A stretch of DNA of 64,000 nt from Shimwellia blattae DSM 4481 = NBRC 105725 (GCF_000262305.1 NC_017910.1:1488001-1552000), one strand, 5' to 3'. Counted from the first letter of the stretch, positions 7,658 through 18,092 are shown. Notes: generated from the letters alone by a model not told the origin. A program made the numbers and translations.

Positions 7658-9072
7658 CAGCTGTTGCTCCTTTTGCGCCGGGAGATGACGGCGTTTTTCG
7701 TGGTGTCATTGGGCACCCGGGTAAACACCAGCGCCGGCAGGGCAATGATCACCGCCATCGCGATATAGGTATATAAAAACAGGCTATGGGTGTCGCCACC
7801 GCTGCCGGTTACCGACTGCTGACCAAAGGCACCCAGCAGCAGGCCCGCCACCGACACGCCAATACTCATCGCCAGCTGCATAATCATCGACAGCAGGCTG
7901 TTACCGCTGCTGGCGAGGGCATCGGGCAGATCTTTGAGTGTCAGGGTATTCATGGAGGAAAAGCGGATTGCGTTCACCGAGCCCTGGAACAACAGCACAA
8001 CAGGCAGCAGCCAGAACCAGCCGAGCATCCCCACCACCGCCAGGCTCAGGCTGACCAGCGCCAGGCTCAGGGTGCTGGTCACCAGCACCCGGCGGTAACC
8101 AAAGCGGTTAACCACCTGAACCACAATGCGCTTCATGCCCATATTGCCAAGCACCATCGGGATCATCATCAGCCCGGCGTGGAACGGCGACAGCCCCATT
8201 CCCAGTTGCAGAAATACCGGGGTCATAAAGGGCAGCATACCGCTGCCGATACGCCCCAGCAGGCTGCCCAGCAGGCCCACGGAGAAGGTCCGGGTGTTGA
8301 ACAGCTCAAGGCTGAACAGGGCCCGGGCGTTCCCCCGGGCGTGCCACAGGTAGCACAGGATCGCCACCAGCCCGGCGGCAATCAGCAGGGTGAGATAAAG
8401 GCTGGAAATTCCCAGCCCGCCTTTGCCGTCCAGCGCCAGGGTCAGTGCCGCCATACCAAAGGCCAGCATAAAAAAGCCGCTGAGATCAAAAGGCCGGGTC
8501 TGCATGGTGTAGTTGGGCATCAGCCACAGGGTGGCGATGGCACCAATAATGCCCACCGGCAGGTTAATTAAAAAGATCCAGTGCCAGGAGGCGTACTCCA
8601 CCAGCAGGCCGCCGAGTACCGGGCCCAGCAGCGGCCCGACCTGGCCGGGCAGGGTGACAAACGTCATCGCCGCCATATATTGCGCCCGGGGGACGATTTT
8701 CATCACCGTCAGCCTGCCTACCGGCACCATCATGGCGCCGCCGATCCCCTGAACAACCCGGGCCATAACCAGCTCATCCAGGGTGGTGGAGCGTGCGCAC
8801 AGTAACGAGCCGAAGGTAAACAGCACAATGGCGCAGAAGAAAATATTACGCACCCCGACCCGGTCCGCCAGCCAGCCACTGGCGGGCAGCATAACCGCCA
8901 CCGTCAGCACATAGGAGACGATAACCATATGCATATGCAGCGGGCTCTCTCCCAGGCTACTGGCCATGGAGGGCAGGGCCGTATTGACAATAGTGGTATC
9001 AAGGGTTTGCATAAAAAAACCGAACGCCACTATCCAGAGTTGCCACCGCACCGTGGCCGGGAGATCCGTCAT
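7657..9072 (-). CDS. mdtD: MFS transporter MdtD
   Basis: This 471-residue, 14-segment DHA2-type major facilitator protein has the length of E. coli MdtD. It shows the SWHWIFLINLPVG motif of DHA2 proteins and the DTTIVNTALP motif in the first helix. MdtD is carried in the mdtABC operon but is not needed for the tripartite pump, and iron-citrate export has been proposed for the E. coli protein. It starts four bases after mdtC. Confidence 0.93.
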   Translation of the reverse strand: MTDLPATVRWQLWIVAFGFFMQTLDTTIVNTALPSMASSLGESPLHMHMVIVSYVLTVAVMLPASGWLADRVGVRNIFFCAIVLFTFGSLLCARSTTLDELVMARVVQGIGGAMMVPVGRLTVMKIVPRAQYMAAMTFVTLPGQVGPLLGPVLGGLLVEYASWHWIFLINLPVGIIGAIATLWLMPNYTMQTRPFDLSGFFMLAFGMAALTLALDGKGGLGISSLYLTLLIAAGLVAILCYLWHARGNARALFSLELFNTRTFSVGLLGSLLGRIGSGMLPFMTPVFLQLGMGLSPFHAGLMMIPMVLGNMGMKRIVVQVVNRFGYRRVLVTSTLSLALVSLSLAVVGMLGWFWLLPVVLLFQGSVNAIRFSSMNTLTLKDLPDALASSGNSLLSMIMQLAMSIGVSVAGLLLGAFGQQSVTGSGGDTHSLFLYTYIAMAVIIALPALVFTRVPNDTTKNAVISRRKRSNS

Positions 9073-9076
9073 GCTG

Positions 9077-12000
9077 TTACTCGCTTATTGTCATGCTGTC
9101 GCTCTGGTGCCGCCTGCGGTGAAAACGCAGCCGCAGCCGGTCAAAAAATAAATAGACCACCGGGGTGGTGTACAGGGTCAGCAACTGGCTGACGATTAAC
9201 CCGCCGGCAATGGTTATCCCCAGCGGCTGGCGTAATTCGGCGCCGTCACCGCTGGACAGCACCAGCGGCAGGGCGCCAAACAGCGCGGCGAGGGTGGTCA
9301 TCATAATCGGGCGAAAGCGCAGCAGGCAGGCCTGAAAAATGGCCTTCTCCGGGGAGATATTGCCGTTGCGCTGAGCCTCAAGGGCGAAGTCCACCATCAT
9401 AATGGCGTTTTTCTTAACGATCCCGATAAGCAGCATGATCCCGATAAGCGCAATCAGGCTGAAAGGGGCATTAAACAGCTCCAGCGCAAGCAGGGCGCCC
9501 ACCCCGCCAGAGGGCAGTGTCGAGAGGATAGTCAGCGGGTGAACATAGCTCTCATACAGGATCCCCAGCACGATATACACCGTGGCAATGGCCGCCAGGA
9601 TCAGGATAACCTGGTCGTTCATGGTCTGCTGAAACACCTGGGCGGTTCCGGCCCAGGAGCCGCGTACCGTACTGGGCACGCCAAGCTGGGTTACCGTGCG
9701 CTCAATGGCGCTGCTGGCCTGGGAAAGCGAGACCCCGGCAGGCAGGTTAAACGAAATGGTAGAGGCCGCAGAGAGCCCCTGGTGGTTAACCGAAAGGGGG
9801 GCATTGGCAGGCTGCCAGCTGGCGAAATACGAGAGCGGGACCGTTTTGCCCTCTTTGTTGATAACAAACATCTGCTGCAGGGCGCTGATATCCTGGGTGT
9901 AGCGCTCGTCTACCTCCATCACCACATGGTACTGGTTCAGGGGCTGATAAATTGTCGACACCTGGCGCTGACCAAAGGCGTTATTCAGCAGGTTGTTGAC
10001 GTCGGAAACGTCTATCCCCAGCCGGGCCATGGTTTCCCGGTCATAGGTCAGGTCCATTTCGGCGCCTTTGTCCTGCTGATCGGAGTTAACGTCGGCCAGC
10101 TGGGGGAGTTTTGCCAGCGCCTGGCGGATTTTAGGCTCCCAGGCGCGCAGATCGCTGAGATCGTCAGAGAGCAGCGTGTACTGGTAGCTGGCGCTGGACT
10201 GGCGGCCGCCTACCCGGATATCCTGCACCGCCATCAGAAACAGGCTGGCGCCCGGCTCGTTGGCCAGCTTACCGCGCAGCCGGTCGATAACCTGCTGTGC
10301 CGAGTCCTGGCGCTCGCTCAGCGGTTTGAGGGTGATAAACATCATGCCGCTGTTCACCCGGGAGCCGCCGGTAAAACCGGTGACGTTGTCCACGTCTTTA
10401 TCGGTGCGGATAATCTGCATAAAGTCCTGTAATTTCCCGCGCATCGCCTGGAAAGAGATACTCTGGTCCGCCTGAATGCTGCCCATAATAACGCCGGTGT
10501 CCTGCTCCGGGAAGAAGGTCTTCGGCACGTTGATATACAGCCAGATATTAAGCGCGATGGTCGCCAGCAGCACGCAGCCGGTCAGGCGGGTGTGGTTCAG
10601 CACCCACTTCAGGGAGAGGGCATAGCGCATCTGCAGGTTGACCAGCAGGCGGCCGAAGCCTTTTTTGCGCGCCCGGCGGTTTTTTTCGGCTTTCAGCATC
10701 CAGCCGCACATCATCGGGGTCAGCGTCAGGGAGACGACCAGCGAAATGGCAATAGCGACCGTGAGCGTAACGGAAAACTCCCGGAACAGCCGCCCGGGCA
10801 GGCCGCTCATCAGCAGCAGCGGTAAAAAGACCGCCACCAGCGAAACACTCATCGACAATACGGTAAAGCCCACCTCCCGGACCCCCTGGAGCGCGGCCTG
10901 GAGCGGCTTAACGCCAGATTCCAGATGGCGGGCGATATTCTCCAGCACCACGATGGCGTCATCCACCACAAAGCCGGTGGCGATGGTCAGCGCCATCAGC
11001 GACAGGTTATTCAGGCTGTAGCCACACAGGTACATGGCGGCGAAGGTGCCAATCAGCGACACCGGCACGGCCACGGCGGGGATAAACGTCGCCCGGCCGG
11101 AGCGTAAAAACAGAAAAACCACCAGGATAACCAGCGCCACTGACATCACCATGCTCTGCTCGACCTCATGCAGGGAGGCGCGGATCGTCGGGGAGCGATC
11201 CTGGGCGATTTGCAAGTCCACCGAGGCGGGGATCTGGTCGCGAAGATCCGGCAGTTTCGCGCGGATCCGGTCAACCGTTTCGATGATGTTGGCCTCCGCC
11301 GATTTACGGATCATCAGCAAAATGGCCGGTTTCGCGTTGGTCATCCCGGCGGTGCGGGTATTTTCCACCGAGTCGGTAATGGTGGCCACATCGCTCAGGT
11401 GAACGGCGGCCCCGTTGTTGTAGTGGATAATCAGCGGTTGATATTCCGCGGCGGTTTTCAGCTCGTCGTTGGTCTGTAACTGCCAGCGCTGATCGCCGTT
11501 TTCTACTGCCCCCTGGGGGCGGCGCACGTTGGCCTTGTTGATGGCGTCGCGCACGTCATCCAGCGCGACGCCCTGGTTAAACAACGCCTGGGGGTTGAGG
11601 GCCACCCGCACGGCGGGCAGGGAGCTGCCGCCCACGTCCACATCACCCACACCGTCCAGCTGGGCAATGGTCTGGGCCAGCTTTGTGGAGGCCACATCAT
11701 ACAACTGCCCCTGGCTGAGGGTGTCTGAGGTGAGGGTCAGGATCATCACCGGCATGTCTGACGGGTTAGCCTTGCGGTAGGTGGGGCGGCTTGGCATGCC
11801 GCTGGGCAGCAGGCTCTGGGCGGCGTTGATCGCTGCCTGAACATCGCGCGCGGCCCCGTTAATATCGCGGTTAAAATCGAACACCAGAATAATGCGCGTA
11901 CTGCCAAGGGAGCTTGAGGAGGTCATCTCAGTGACCCCGGCAACCCGGCCAAGGGCCCGCTCCAGCGGTGTTGCCACTGAAGAGGCCATGGTCTCCGGCG

Positions 12001-12163
12001 AGGCGCCCGGCAGTGAGGCGCTTATCATAATCACCGGAAAATCCACCTGGGGCAGGGGGGCGACCGGCAGCATTTTCAGCCCCAGCAGGCCACACAGGGT
12101 GACCGCGATGCTCAGCAAAATGGTGGCGACCGGCCGGTGAATAAACAGGGCAAAGAGATTCAT
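9077..12163 (-). CDS. mdtC: RND efflux pump subunit MdtC
   Basis: MdtC is one of two different RND subunits that form the heteromultimeric MdtB2C pump, exporting bile salts and novobiocin through TolC with MdtA. The 1028-residue protein has the usual 12 membrane segments and two large periplasmic loops. It also shows the ATGFVVDDAIVVLEN motif of transmembrane helix 4 and a second internal repeat after about residue 530. It abuts mdtB with no gap (TAAATG). Confidence 0.96.
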   Translation of the reverse strand: MNLFALFIHRPVATILLSIAVTLCGLLGLKMLPVAPLPQVDFPVIMISASLPGASPETMASSVATPLERALGRVAGVTEMTSSSSLGSTRIILVFDFNRDINGAARDVQAAINAAQSLLPSGMPSRPTYRKANPSDMPVMILTLTSDTLSQGQLYDVASTKLAQTIAQLDGVGDVDVGGSSLPAVRVALNPQALFNQGVALDDVRDAINKANVRRPQGAVENGDQRWQLQTNDELKTAAEYQPLIIHYNNGAAVHLSDVATITDSVENTRTAGMTNAKPAILLMIRKSAEANIIETVDRIRAKLPDLRDQIPASVDLQIAQDRSPTIRASLHEVEQSMVMSVALVILVVFLFLRSGRATFIPAVAVPVSLIGTFAAMYLCGYSLNNLSLMALTIATGFVVDDAIVVLENIARHLESGVKPLQAALQGVREVGFTVLSMSVSLVAVFLPLLLMSGLPGRLFREFSVTLTVAIAISLVVSLTLTPMMCGWMLKAEKNRRARKKGFGRLLVNLQMRYALSLKWVLNHTRLTGCVLLATIALNIWLYINVPKTFFPEQDTGVIMGSIQADQSISFQAMRGKLQDFMQIIRTDKDVDNVTGFTGGSRVNSGMMFITLKPLSERQDSAQQVIDRLRGKLANEPGASLFLMAVQDIRVGGRQSSASYQYTLLSDDLSDLRAWEPKIRQALAKLPQLADVNSDQQDKGAEMDLTYDRETMARLGIDVSDVNNLLNNAFGQRQVSTIYQPLNQYHVVMEVDERYTQDISALQQMFVINKEGKTVPLSYFASWQPANAPLSVNHQGLSAASTISFNLPAGVSLSQASSAIERTVTQLGVPSTVRGSWAGTAQVFQQTMNDQVILILAAIATVYIVLGILYESYVHPLTILSTLPSGGVGALLALELFNAPFSLIALIGIMLLIGIVKKNAIMMVDFALEAQRNGNISPEKAIFQACLLRFRPIMMTTLAALFGALPLVLSSGDGAELRQPLGITIAGGLIVSQLLTLYTTPVVYLFFDRLRLRFHRRRHQSDSMTISE

Positions 12164-15100
12164 TTACGCCTCCTCACGGGGGCGGCCTGCGCGCTGGCGC
12201 ACGCGGATAGCCAGGCTGTCGAACAGCAGATAGATAACCGGCGTGGTGAACAGTGTCAGCACCTGGCTGACCATCAGCCCACCCACCATGCCTATCCCCA
12301 GCGGGCGGCGCAGCTCGGCCCCGACCCCGGTGCTCAGCATCAGCGGCAGGGCACCCAGCAGGGCGGCAAGGGTGGTCATCAGGATCGGGCGAAAACGCAG
12401 TAAACAGGCCTGATAGATGGCCTCCCGGGGGGGCATGCCCTGCTCACGCTCGGCGGCGAGGGCAAAGTCTATCATCATGATGGCGTTTTTCTTGACGATA
12501 CCGATAAGCAAAATAATCCCGATAATCGCGATAACGTCCAGCTCGCTGCCCGCCAGCATCAGCGACAGCAGTGCACCAACACCGGCGGTGGGCAGGGTAG
12601 AGAGGATAGTGATCGGGTGGATAAAGCTCTCATACAGCACCCCCAGCACGATATACATGGCAACAATGGCCGCCACAATCAGCCACACGGTGCTGCCCAG
12701 CGCCGCCTGGAAGGCCAGCGAGCTGCCCTGGAAGCGGGTAGTAATATCTACCGGCAGATCGAGCGCTTTTTCAGCGGCGGTAATGGCCTTAACCGCATCC
12801 CCCAGTGAGTAGTTATCCGGTACGTTAAACGAGATAGTGGCGGCGGGGAACTGGTCCAGATGGTTGATGGTCAGCGGCCCGAAGCGCTGTTCAACCCGGG
12901 CAATGCTGCCCAGCGGAATGGCATTACCGTCGCTGCTGGTCAGGCGGATATTATTCAGCGCATCAAGCCCCGGGGTGGTACTGGTATCGTGACCAAGAAC
13001 CACGCGATACTGGTTCGCCTGGGTATAGATAGTGGAGATCAGCCGCTGACCAAAGGCGTTATACAGGGCGTTATCGATATCCGCCATGCTGATCCCAAGG
13101 CGGCTGGCGCTGGCCCGGTCCACATTGATATAGCCCACCAGCCCTTTGTCCTGCCAGTCGCTGCTGACATCCGCCAGCTGGGGCAGGGTACTGAGCTGCG
13201 CCACCAGTTTCGGCACCCACAGGCTCAGCTCATCAAGGGAGGTGGCCTGCAGGGTGAACTGGTACTGGGTGCGGCTGACCTGGGTATCGATGGTCAGATC
13301 CTGGGTCGGCTGCAGGTACAGCTGCGCCCCCGGGAGCCCGGCAGTGTTTTTCTGCAGGCGCTCAATCACCGCGGCAACCCGGTCTTCACGCTGGGCCAGC
13401 GGCTTGAGCATGATTTGCAGACGCCCGGTATTCAGGGCCGGGTTGGTGCCGTCAACGCCGATAAACGATGTCAGACTTTCAACGGCCGGATCGCGCATAA
13501 TGATCTCTGCCGCCTGCTGCTGGCGCCGGGCCATACTGGAAAACGACACCGACTGGGGCGCCTGCAGGGTGCCCTGGATAATGCCGTTATCCTGCACCGG
13601 GAAGAAGCCTTTGGGGATAATCACCCACAGGATAACCGTCAGCACCAGGGTGCCGGTTGCCACGCCCAGGGTGAGCCACGGGTGGTTCAGTACCCGGCGC
13701 AGCCCGTGGCCGTAGTATTCAATAACCCGCTCGAAGATGCGCTCGCAGGCCCGGGAAAAACGGTTCTGTTTACGCAGGGATGCATGGCTGAGCATCCGGG
13801 CGCACATCATGGGGGTCAGCGTCAGGGAGACGATGGCGGAGATAAGGATCGCCACCGCCAGGGTCACGGCAAACTCCCGGAACAGGCGGCCAACAATATC
13901 CCCCATAAACAGCAGCGGGATCAGTACCGCAATCAGGGAGAGGGTCAGGGAGATAATCGTAAAGCCGATTTCGCCTGCTCCCTTAAGGGCGGCCTGGAGC
14001 GGTTTTTCGCCTTTTTCGATATAGCGCGAGATGTTCTCGATAACCACGATGGCGTCATCCACCACAAACCCGGTGGCGATGGTCAGGGCCATCAGCGTCA
14101 GGTTATTGATGGAGAAATCCAGAAACACCATGGCTGCGAAGGTGCCCACCAGGGAGAGCGGCACGGCAACCGCCGGAATAATGGTGGCCGGGACATTGCG
14201 CAAAAACAGGTAAATGATCATCACCACCAGGGCGATAGCCAGCATCAGCTCGTGCTGGGTATCGCTGACGGAGGCGCGGATATTGCTGGTGCGATCCGCC
14301 AGCAGCTGCACATCAACCGATTTCGGCAGGCTGGCGGTCAGGGCCGGGAGCATGGCGCGGATACTGTCGGCGGTGTTAATAATATTGGCCCCGGGCTGGC
14401 GCTGCACATTCAGCACGATGGCCGGTTTTTTGTTGGCCCAGGCGCTCAGCCAGCTATTTTCCGCCCCCTGTTCAACGGTAGCCACATCCCCCAGGCGCAC
14501 CGGTGCGCCGTTCTGGTAGGCTACCACCAGGTCGCGGTACTCCCCGGCGGATTTCATCTGGTCGTTGGCTGACAGGGTGATAGCCCGGTCCGGCCCGTCA
14601 AGGCTCCCTTTGGCCGAGTTTACGTTGGCATTGCTGATGGCGGTGCGGATCTGCTCACTGGTGAGCCCAAGGGCGGCGATGGCCGGGGCATTAAGATTCA
14701 CCCGTACTGCCGGGCGCTGGCCCCCGGATAAGGTAACCAGACCCACCCCGGAAACCTGGGAGATTTTCTGGGCTATCCGGGTTTCGACCATATCTTCAAC
14801 CTGGGTCATCGGCAGGGCGCTGGAGGTGACCGCCAGGGTCATAATGGGTGGATCTGCCGGGTTAACCTTGCTGTAGACCGGCGGGTTTGGCAGGTCGGTG
14901 GGCAGCAGGTTGGTGGCGGCGTTAATCGCGGCCTGCACTTCCTGCTCGGCAATATCCAGCGACAGGGCAATATCAAACTGCAGTGTCACCACGGAGGCGC
15001 CGCCCGCACTGCTGGAGGACATTTGCTTCAGGCCGGACATCTGGCCGAACTGGCGCTCCAGCGGGGCGGTAATGGCGGAGGTAGTCACATCCGGGCTGGC

Positions 15101-15286
15101 CCCCGGGTAGAGGGTCACCACCTGGATGGTCGGGTAGTCCACTTCCGGCAGGGCGGAAATGGGCAAAAACCGGTAACCGACAATACCGGCCAGTAAAATG
15201 GCCAGCATCAGCAGGGTGGTGGCAACGGGGCGCAGAATAAACAGCCGGGAGGGCCCGCCGGTAGCGCCGGGTGGAAGTACCTGCAT
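12164..15286 (-). CDS. mdtB: RND efflux pump subunit MdtB
   Basis: MdtB is the second RND subunit of MdtABC-TolC; in E. coli it provides drug-coupled conformational change while MdtC carries substrate. The 1040-residue protein begins MQVLPPGATGGPSRLFILRPVATT and shows the typical DDAIVVIEN motif and the paired internal repeats. The long antisense frame over it is a composition shadow. Its ATG overlaps the mdtA stop by one base. Confidence 0.96.
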   Translation of the reverse strand: MQVLPPGATGGPSRLFILRPVATTLLMLAILLAGIVGYRFLPISALPEVDYPTIQVVTLYPGASPDVTTSAITAPLERQFGQMSGLKQMSSSSAGGASVVTLQFDIALSLDIAEQEVQAAINAATNLLPTDLPNPPVYSKVNPADPPIMTLAVTSSALPMTQVEDMVETRIAQKISQVSGVGLVTLSGGQRPAVRVNLNAPAIAALGLTSEQIRTAISNANVNSAKGSLDGPDRAITLSANDQMKSAGEYRDLVVAYQNGAPVRLGDVATVEQGAENSWLSAWANKKPAIVLNVQRQPGANIINTADSIRAMLPALTASLPKSVDVQLLADRTSNIRASVSDTQHELMLAIALVVMIIYLFLRNVPATIIPAVAVPLSLVGTFAAMVFLDFSINNLTLMALTIATGFVVDDAIVVIENISRYIEKGEKPLQAALKGAGEIGFTIISLTLSLIAVLIPLLFMGDIVGRLFREFAVTLAVAILISAIVSLTLTPMMCARMLSHASLRKQNRFSRACERIFERVIEYYGHGLRRVLNHPWLTLGVATGTLVLTVILWVIIPKGFFPVQDNGIIQGTLQAPQSVSFSSMARRQQQAAEIIMRDPAVESLTSFIGVDGTNPALNTGRLQIMLKPLAQREDRVAAVIERLQKNTAGLPGAQLYLQPTQDLTIDTQVSRTQYQFTLQATSLDELSLWVPKLVAQLSTLPQLADVSSDWQDKGLVGYINVDRASASRLGISMADIDNALYNAFGQRLISTIYTQANQYRVVLGHDTSTTPGLDALNNIRLTSSDGNAIPLGSIARVEQRFGPLTINHLDQFPAATISFNVPDNYSLGDAVKAITAAEKALDLPVDITTRFQGSSLAFQAALGSTVWLIVAAIVAMYIVLGVLYESFIHPITILSTLPTAGVGALLSLMLAGSELDVIAIIGIILLIGIVKKNAIMMIDFALAAEREQGMPPREAIYQACLLRFRPILMTTLAALLGALPLMLSTGVGAELRRPLGIGMVGGLMVSQVLTLFTTPVIYLLFDSLAIRVRQRAGRPREEA

Positions 15287-16545
15287 CAGGAATGTGCCCC
15301 CTGCTGCTGAGCCCGGGGGTTATCTGCCGGGGCCTGGGGGGAGCTGGCGTCGTGGGCGTCCACCACTTCCACTTTTGCCCCTTCAGTCAGGCGGTCGATA
15401 CCGTCGGTGACCACCCGGGTGCCGGCAGAAATCCCGGCGGTGATCACCACTTTTTCGCTGTCCTGAATACCAATGGTCACCAGATGCTTGCTGACCTTGT
15501 TCTCGTCGTTCAGGGTCCAGACAAAGTGCCCCTCGCTGCCCATTTGCAGCGCCGCAGAGGGGATAACCACCGCGTTTTGTTCGGTGTCTACCAGCAGCCG
15601 GGCGTTGACAAACTGGTTCGGGAATAGCGCGTCGTCCTGGTTGGTAAAGCGCGCCTTGAGTTTGATGGTGCCGGTGGTGGTGTCTATCTGGTTGTCGAGG
15701 CTGAGCAGGGCCCCGTCGCTGAGCTTCCGGGTGTTGGTCCGGTCCCAGGCTTCAACACTCAGGGCTTTGCCTGCTTTTTGCGCCTGTACAATGGTGGCGA
15801 TGTTGCTCTCCGGCAGGGTAAAGACCAGATCAATCGGGTGGGTCTGGGTGAGCACCACAATACCTGTGGTATCACCGGTGGAGATCTGGTTACCGATATC
15901 GACCTGTTTCAGGCCAACCCGGCCCGCTATCGGGGCGGTGATGCGGCTCCATTCAAGCTGTAACCGGGCGCTGGCAACACTTGCCTGATCCGCTTTAATG
16001 GTGCCGAGGGTTTCGCTGACCAGTGCCTGCTGGGTGTCCAGCTCCTGGCGGGAAACCAGGTTGGTTTTTACCAGCTGCTGGTAGCGGGCCAGATCCCGGC
16101 GGGCGTTAGCCAGGGTGGCCTGATCTTTTGCCAGTTGCCCCTCGGCCTGGGCGAGGGCGACCTTAAACTGGCTTGGGTCGATTTCTGCCAGCAACTGCCC
16201 GGCTTTTACCTGCTGGCCTTCGGTGAAGTGAATGGCCATCAGCTGCCCGTCTACCCGGCTGCGCACGGTGACGGTATTCGCCGCGGTTACCGTTCCCAGG
16301 CCGGTTAAGTAACGGGGGACGGCCTGGCTGGTAGCGGTTGCCGCCTGAACCGGTGCCAGAGGCCCACTGTGACGGCCACCGCGCTTGCCGCCGGCTCCCG
16401 GGCGCGACTGGCCGCTGGTCTGGCTTTTTGCTGTGCTACCGGCATCCGGCGCTGATGAGTGGTTGCGCCAGAAAAGCAGTGCAGCAATCACAATGACAGC
16501 GATGCTGCCAGGCCAGATCCAACGGGAGTGCTTTGAGCCTTTCAT
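15286..16545 (-). CDS. mdtA: Membrane fusion protein MdtA
   Basis: MdtA is the periplasmic adaptor linking MdtBC to TolC. The 419-residue protein has an N-terminal membrane segment (about 8-27) and a glycine/arginine-rich linker. The lipoyl halves (TVRSRVDGQL and GRVGLKQVDIGNQIS) lie either side of an alpha-hairpin rich in Gln and Ala (about 140-205), followed by a beta-barrel domain. It is the first gene of the operon, preceded by a candidate BaeR box. Confidence 0.96.
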   Translation of the reverse strand: MKGSKHSRWIWPGSIAVIVIAALLFWRNHSSAPDAGSTAKSQTSGQSRPGAGGKRGGRHSGPLAPVQAATATSQAVPRYLTGLGTVTAANTVTVRSRVDGQLMAIHFTEGQQVKAGQLLAEIDPSQFKVALAQAEGQLAKDQATLANARRDLARYQQLVKTNLVSRQELDTQQALVSETLGTIKADQASVASARLQLEWSRITAPIAGRVGLKQVDIGNQISTGDTTGIVVLTQTHPIDLVFTLPESNIATIVQAQKAGKALSVEAWDRTNTRKLSDGALLSLDNQIDTTTGTIKLKARFTNQDDALFPNQFVNARLLVDTEQNAVVIPSAALQMGSEGHFVWTLNDENKVSKHLVTIGIQDSEKVVITAGISAGTRVVTDGIDRLTEGAKVEVVDAHDASSPQAPADNPRAQQQGAHS

Positions 16546-16590
16546 AAGTGGTGTCGTTCTCTTCCTGGAATCATATTTCGGGGCGTGATG

Positions 16591-16634
16591 ATACTAGTTT
16601 AGCCAGTGGCCTGCGCCGAAAAATGGAGGAAATA
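16591..16634 (-). promoter_or_regulatory. Candidate BaeR box and -10 of the mdtABCD-baeSR operon
   Basis: On the minus strand, ATTTCCTCCATTTTTCGGC (about 16634-16616) aligns on the CTCCAT core of the BaeR consensus TTTTTCTCCATDATTGGC with several mismatches. A -10-like TAGTAT lies 18 bases downstream (16596-16591), about 46 bases before the mdtA ATG. The match is partial, but the order and spacing fit the E. coli promoter. Confidence 0.5.
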
Positions 16635-16705
16635 TGGAAGCGGGTTCAGAAGTGGGGGATTATGGCGTTTTTCTGCACAATAGCGGCTGTTTTTCGGAAT
16701 ATACT

Positions 16706-16730
16706 GCCCCGCAAGCCATGGCTGCGGGGC
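16706..16730 (-). terminator. GC-rich hairpin downstream of yegD
   Basis: GCCCCGC / GCGGGGC with an internal palindrome lies just after the yegD stop. No T-tract follows on either strand, so it may be a 3'-end-stabilising structure rather than a real intrinsic terminator. Confidence 0.35.
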
Positions 16731-16736
16731 GATACC

Positions 16737-18092
16737 TCAGTCGCGAAAGACCACCCCTGCCCAGCGGGCAAGGCCCGCGGTGACGGAGCCGAAATCGTCC
16801 CCGCCCATAACCGGCAGGCCCGGCAGCAGGGTGCTGAGCGCCTGGCGAATCAGCGGTGAGCGGGCACTGCCCCCGGTCAGGTAGATGACATCCGGCTTTT
16901 CGTGGCTGGCCTCAAGGGTCAGGGTCACTTGCTCCAGAATGCGCTGTAGCGGCTGCTCTACGGCGGCGTTGAGATCGCTCTGGCGCAGCAGGGTGTGCAG
17001 GCTGTCGCGCACAAAATCCAGATCCACCTGGTATTCCGCCTGGCCGGAGAGGGCAATTTTGCTCTCTTCGGCACTGCGCACCAGGCGATAGCTCAGGCGC
17101 TGGCGCCAGACTTTTTGCAGCAGGGCGACCAGGTCCGGCTGGCGGGCGTCACGCACCAGATCCGCCAGCTGCCTGCCGGTGGCGGTGCTGTAAAAATCAC
17201 TCTGGGCCGGTACGTCGTTAATGGCGACCGCATTCCACCAGGGCAGGATAGGCAGGGCGGTGCCTTTTTCGGTTTGCCCGCCCATGCCCAGCAGCGGCAT
17301 TAACTGGCGAAAGGCGAGCATAATATCCAGATCGTTACCGCCAACACGGCAACCGCTGTGGCCCAGCAGGCTTGCCTGGCGCTCCCGCTTGTTTTGCCAC
17401 CGGGGGCCCATCAGCAGTAAGGAGCAGTCTGTGGTGCCGCCGCCAATATCCACCACCAGCACCCGCTGTTCACGGGTGAGGGTGGCTTCAAAATCGAGCC
17501 CGGCGGCAACGGGCTCGAACTGGAATACCACGTCATTAAAACCGGCGCGGCGGGCGGCGCGATCGAGAATACCTTCCGCCTGGCGGTTGGCCTCTTCACC
17601 CCCCAGCCCCTGGAAGTTGACCGGCCGGCCAATCACCGCCTGGTCGATAACCTCGCCGGTCTGCTGTTCTGCCTGGTGGCGGATATGCAGCATCATGGCG
17701 CAGACCAGATCCTCAAACAGCGCGACCTGCTGGGGCTTCAGGCCACTGGCCCCGAGGAATGACTTCGGGGATTTTACGAACCAGACCTCGTCCGGGCAGT
17801 CCATATATTGCGCCAGCGACTGCAGACCAAACTGAACGCTGCCCGGCTGTACGCGGATGTCTTCATCGCGGTTATAATTGATGGCGCGGCGCAGCAGCGC
17901 CTGAGTCTCGTCTCCCGGGGTGGGCACGCTGTGGTGGCGCCACAGCCATTCACTGACAGACTCCCGGGTGGGGGCGCAGATCATTGACGGCAATAACGGC
18001 GCGCCGTTTTCCAGGGCCAGCATCTGCGGCTGGCCGTTGCGCATTGCGGCTACCGAGCAGTTTGCCGTGCCGTAGTCAAAACCAATAAACAT
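16737..18092 (-). CDS. yegD: Hsp70-like chaperone-family protein YegD
   Basis: YegD is an actin-fold ATPase related to DnaK without a full substrate-binding domain; its physiological partner is not established. The 451-residue product shows the phosphate-1 loop FIGFDYGTANC at the N terminus, the phosphate-2 segment VVDIGGGTTDCSLL around residue 216, and the adenosine loop YLTGGSARSPLI near the C terminus. It is on the same strand as mdtA but separated by 190 bases holding the mdt promoter. Confidence 0.92.
   Translation of the reverse strand: MFIGFDYGTANCSVAAMRNGQPQMLALENGAPLLPSMICAPTRESVSEWLWRHHSVPTPGDETQALLRRAINYNRDEDIRVQPGSVQFGLQSLAQYMDCPDEVWFVKSPKSFLGASGLKPQQVALFEDLVCAMMLHIRHQAEQQTGEVIDQAVIGRPVNFQGLGGEEANRQAEGILDRAARRAGFNDVVFQFEPVAAGLDFEATLTREQRVLVVDIGGGTTDCSLLLMGPRWQNKRERQASLLGHSGCRVGGNDLDIMLAFRQLMPLLGMGGQTEKGTALPILPWWNAVAINDVPAQSDFYSTATGRQLADLVRDARQPDLVALLQKVWRQRLSYRLVRSAEESKIALSGQAEYQVDLDFVRDSLHTLLRQSDLNAAVEQPLQRILEQVTLTLEASHEKPDVIYLTGGSARSPLIRQALSTLLPGLPVMGGDDFGSVTAGLARWAGVVFRD

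Noticed and set aside
12860..14572. A 570-codon open frame antisense to mdtB
   Set aside because: It is rich in Gly, His, Gln and Arg, has no recognisable domain, and lies opposite a perfectly conserved RND gene. It is a codon-composition shadow of a GC-rich gene.
16706..16730. Strong intrinsic terminator for yegD
   Set aside because: The stem is GC-rich but no T-tract follows on either strand, so it was kept only as a low-confidence hairpin.
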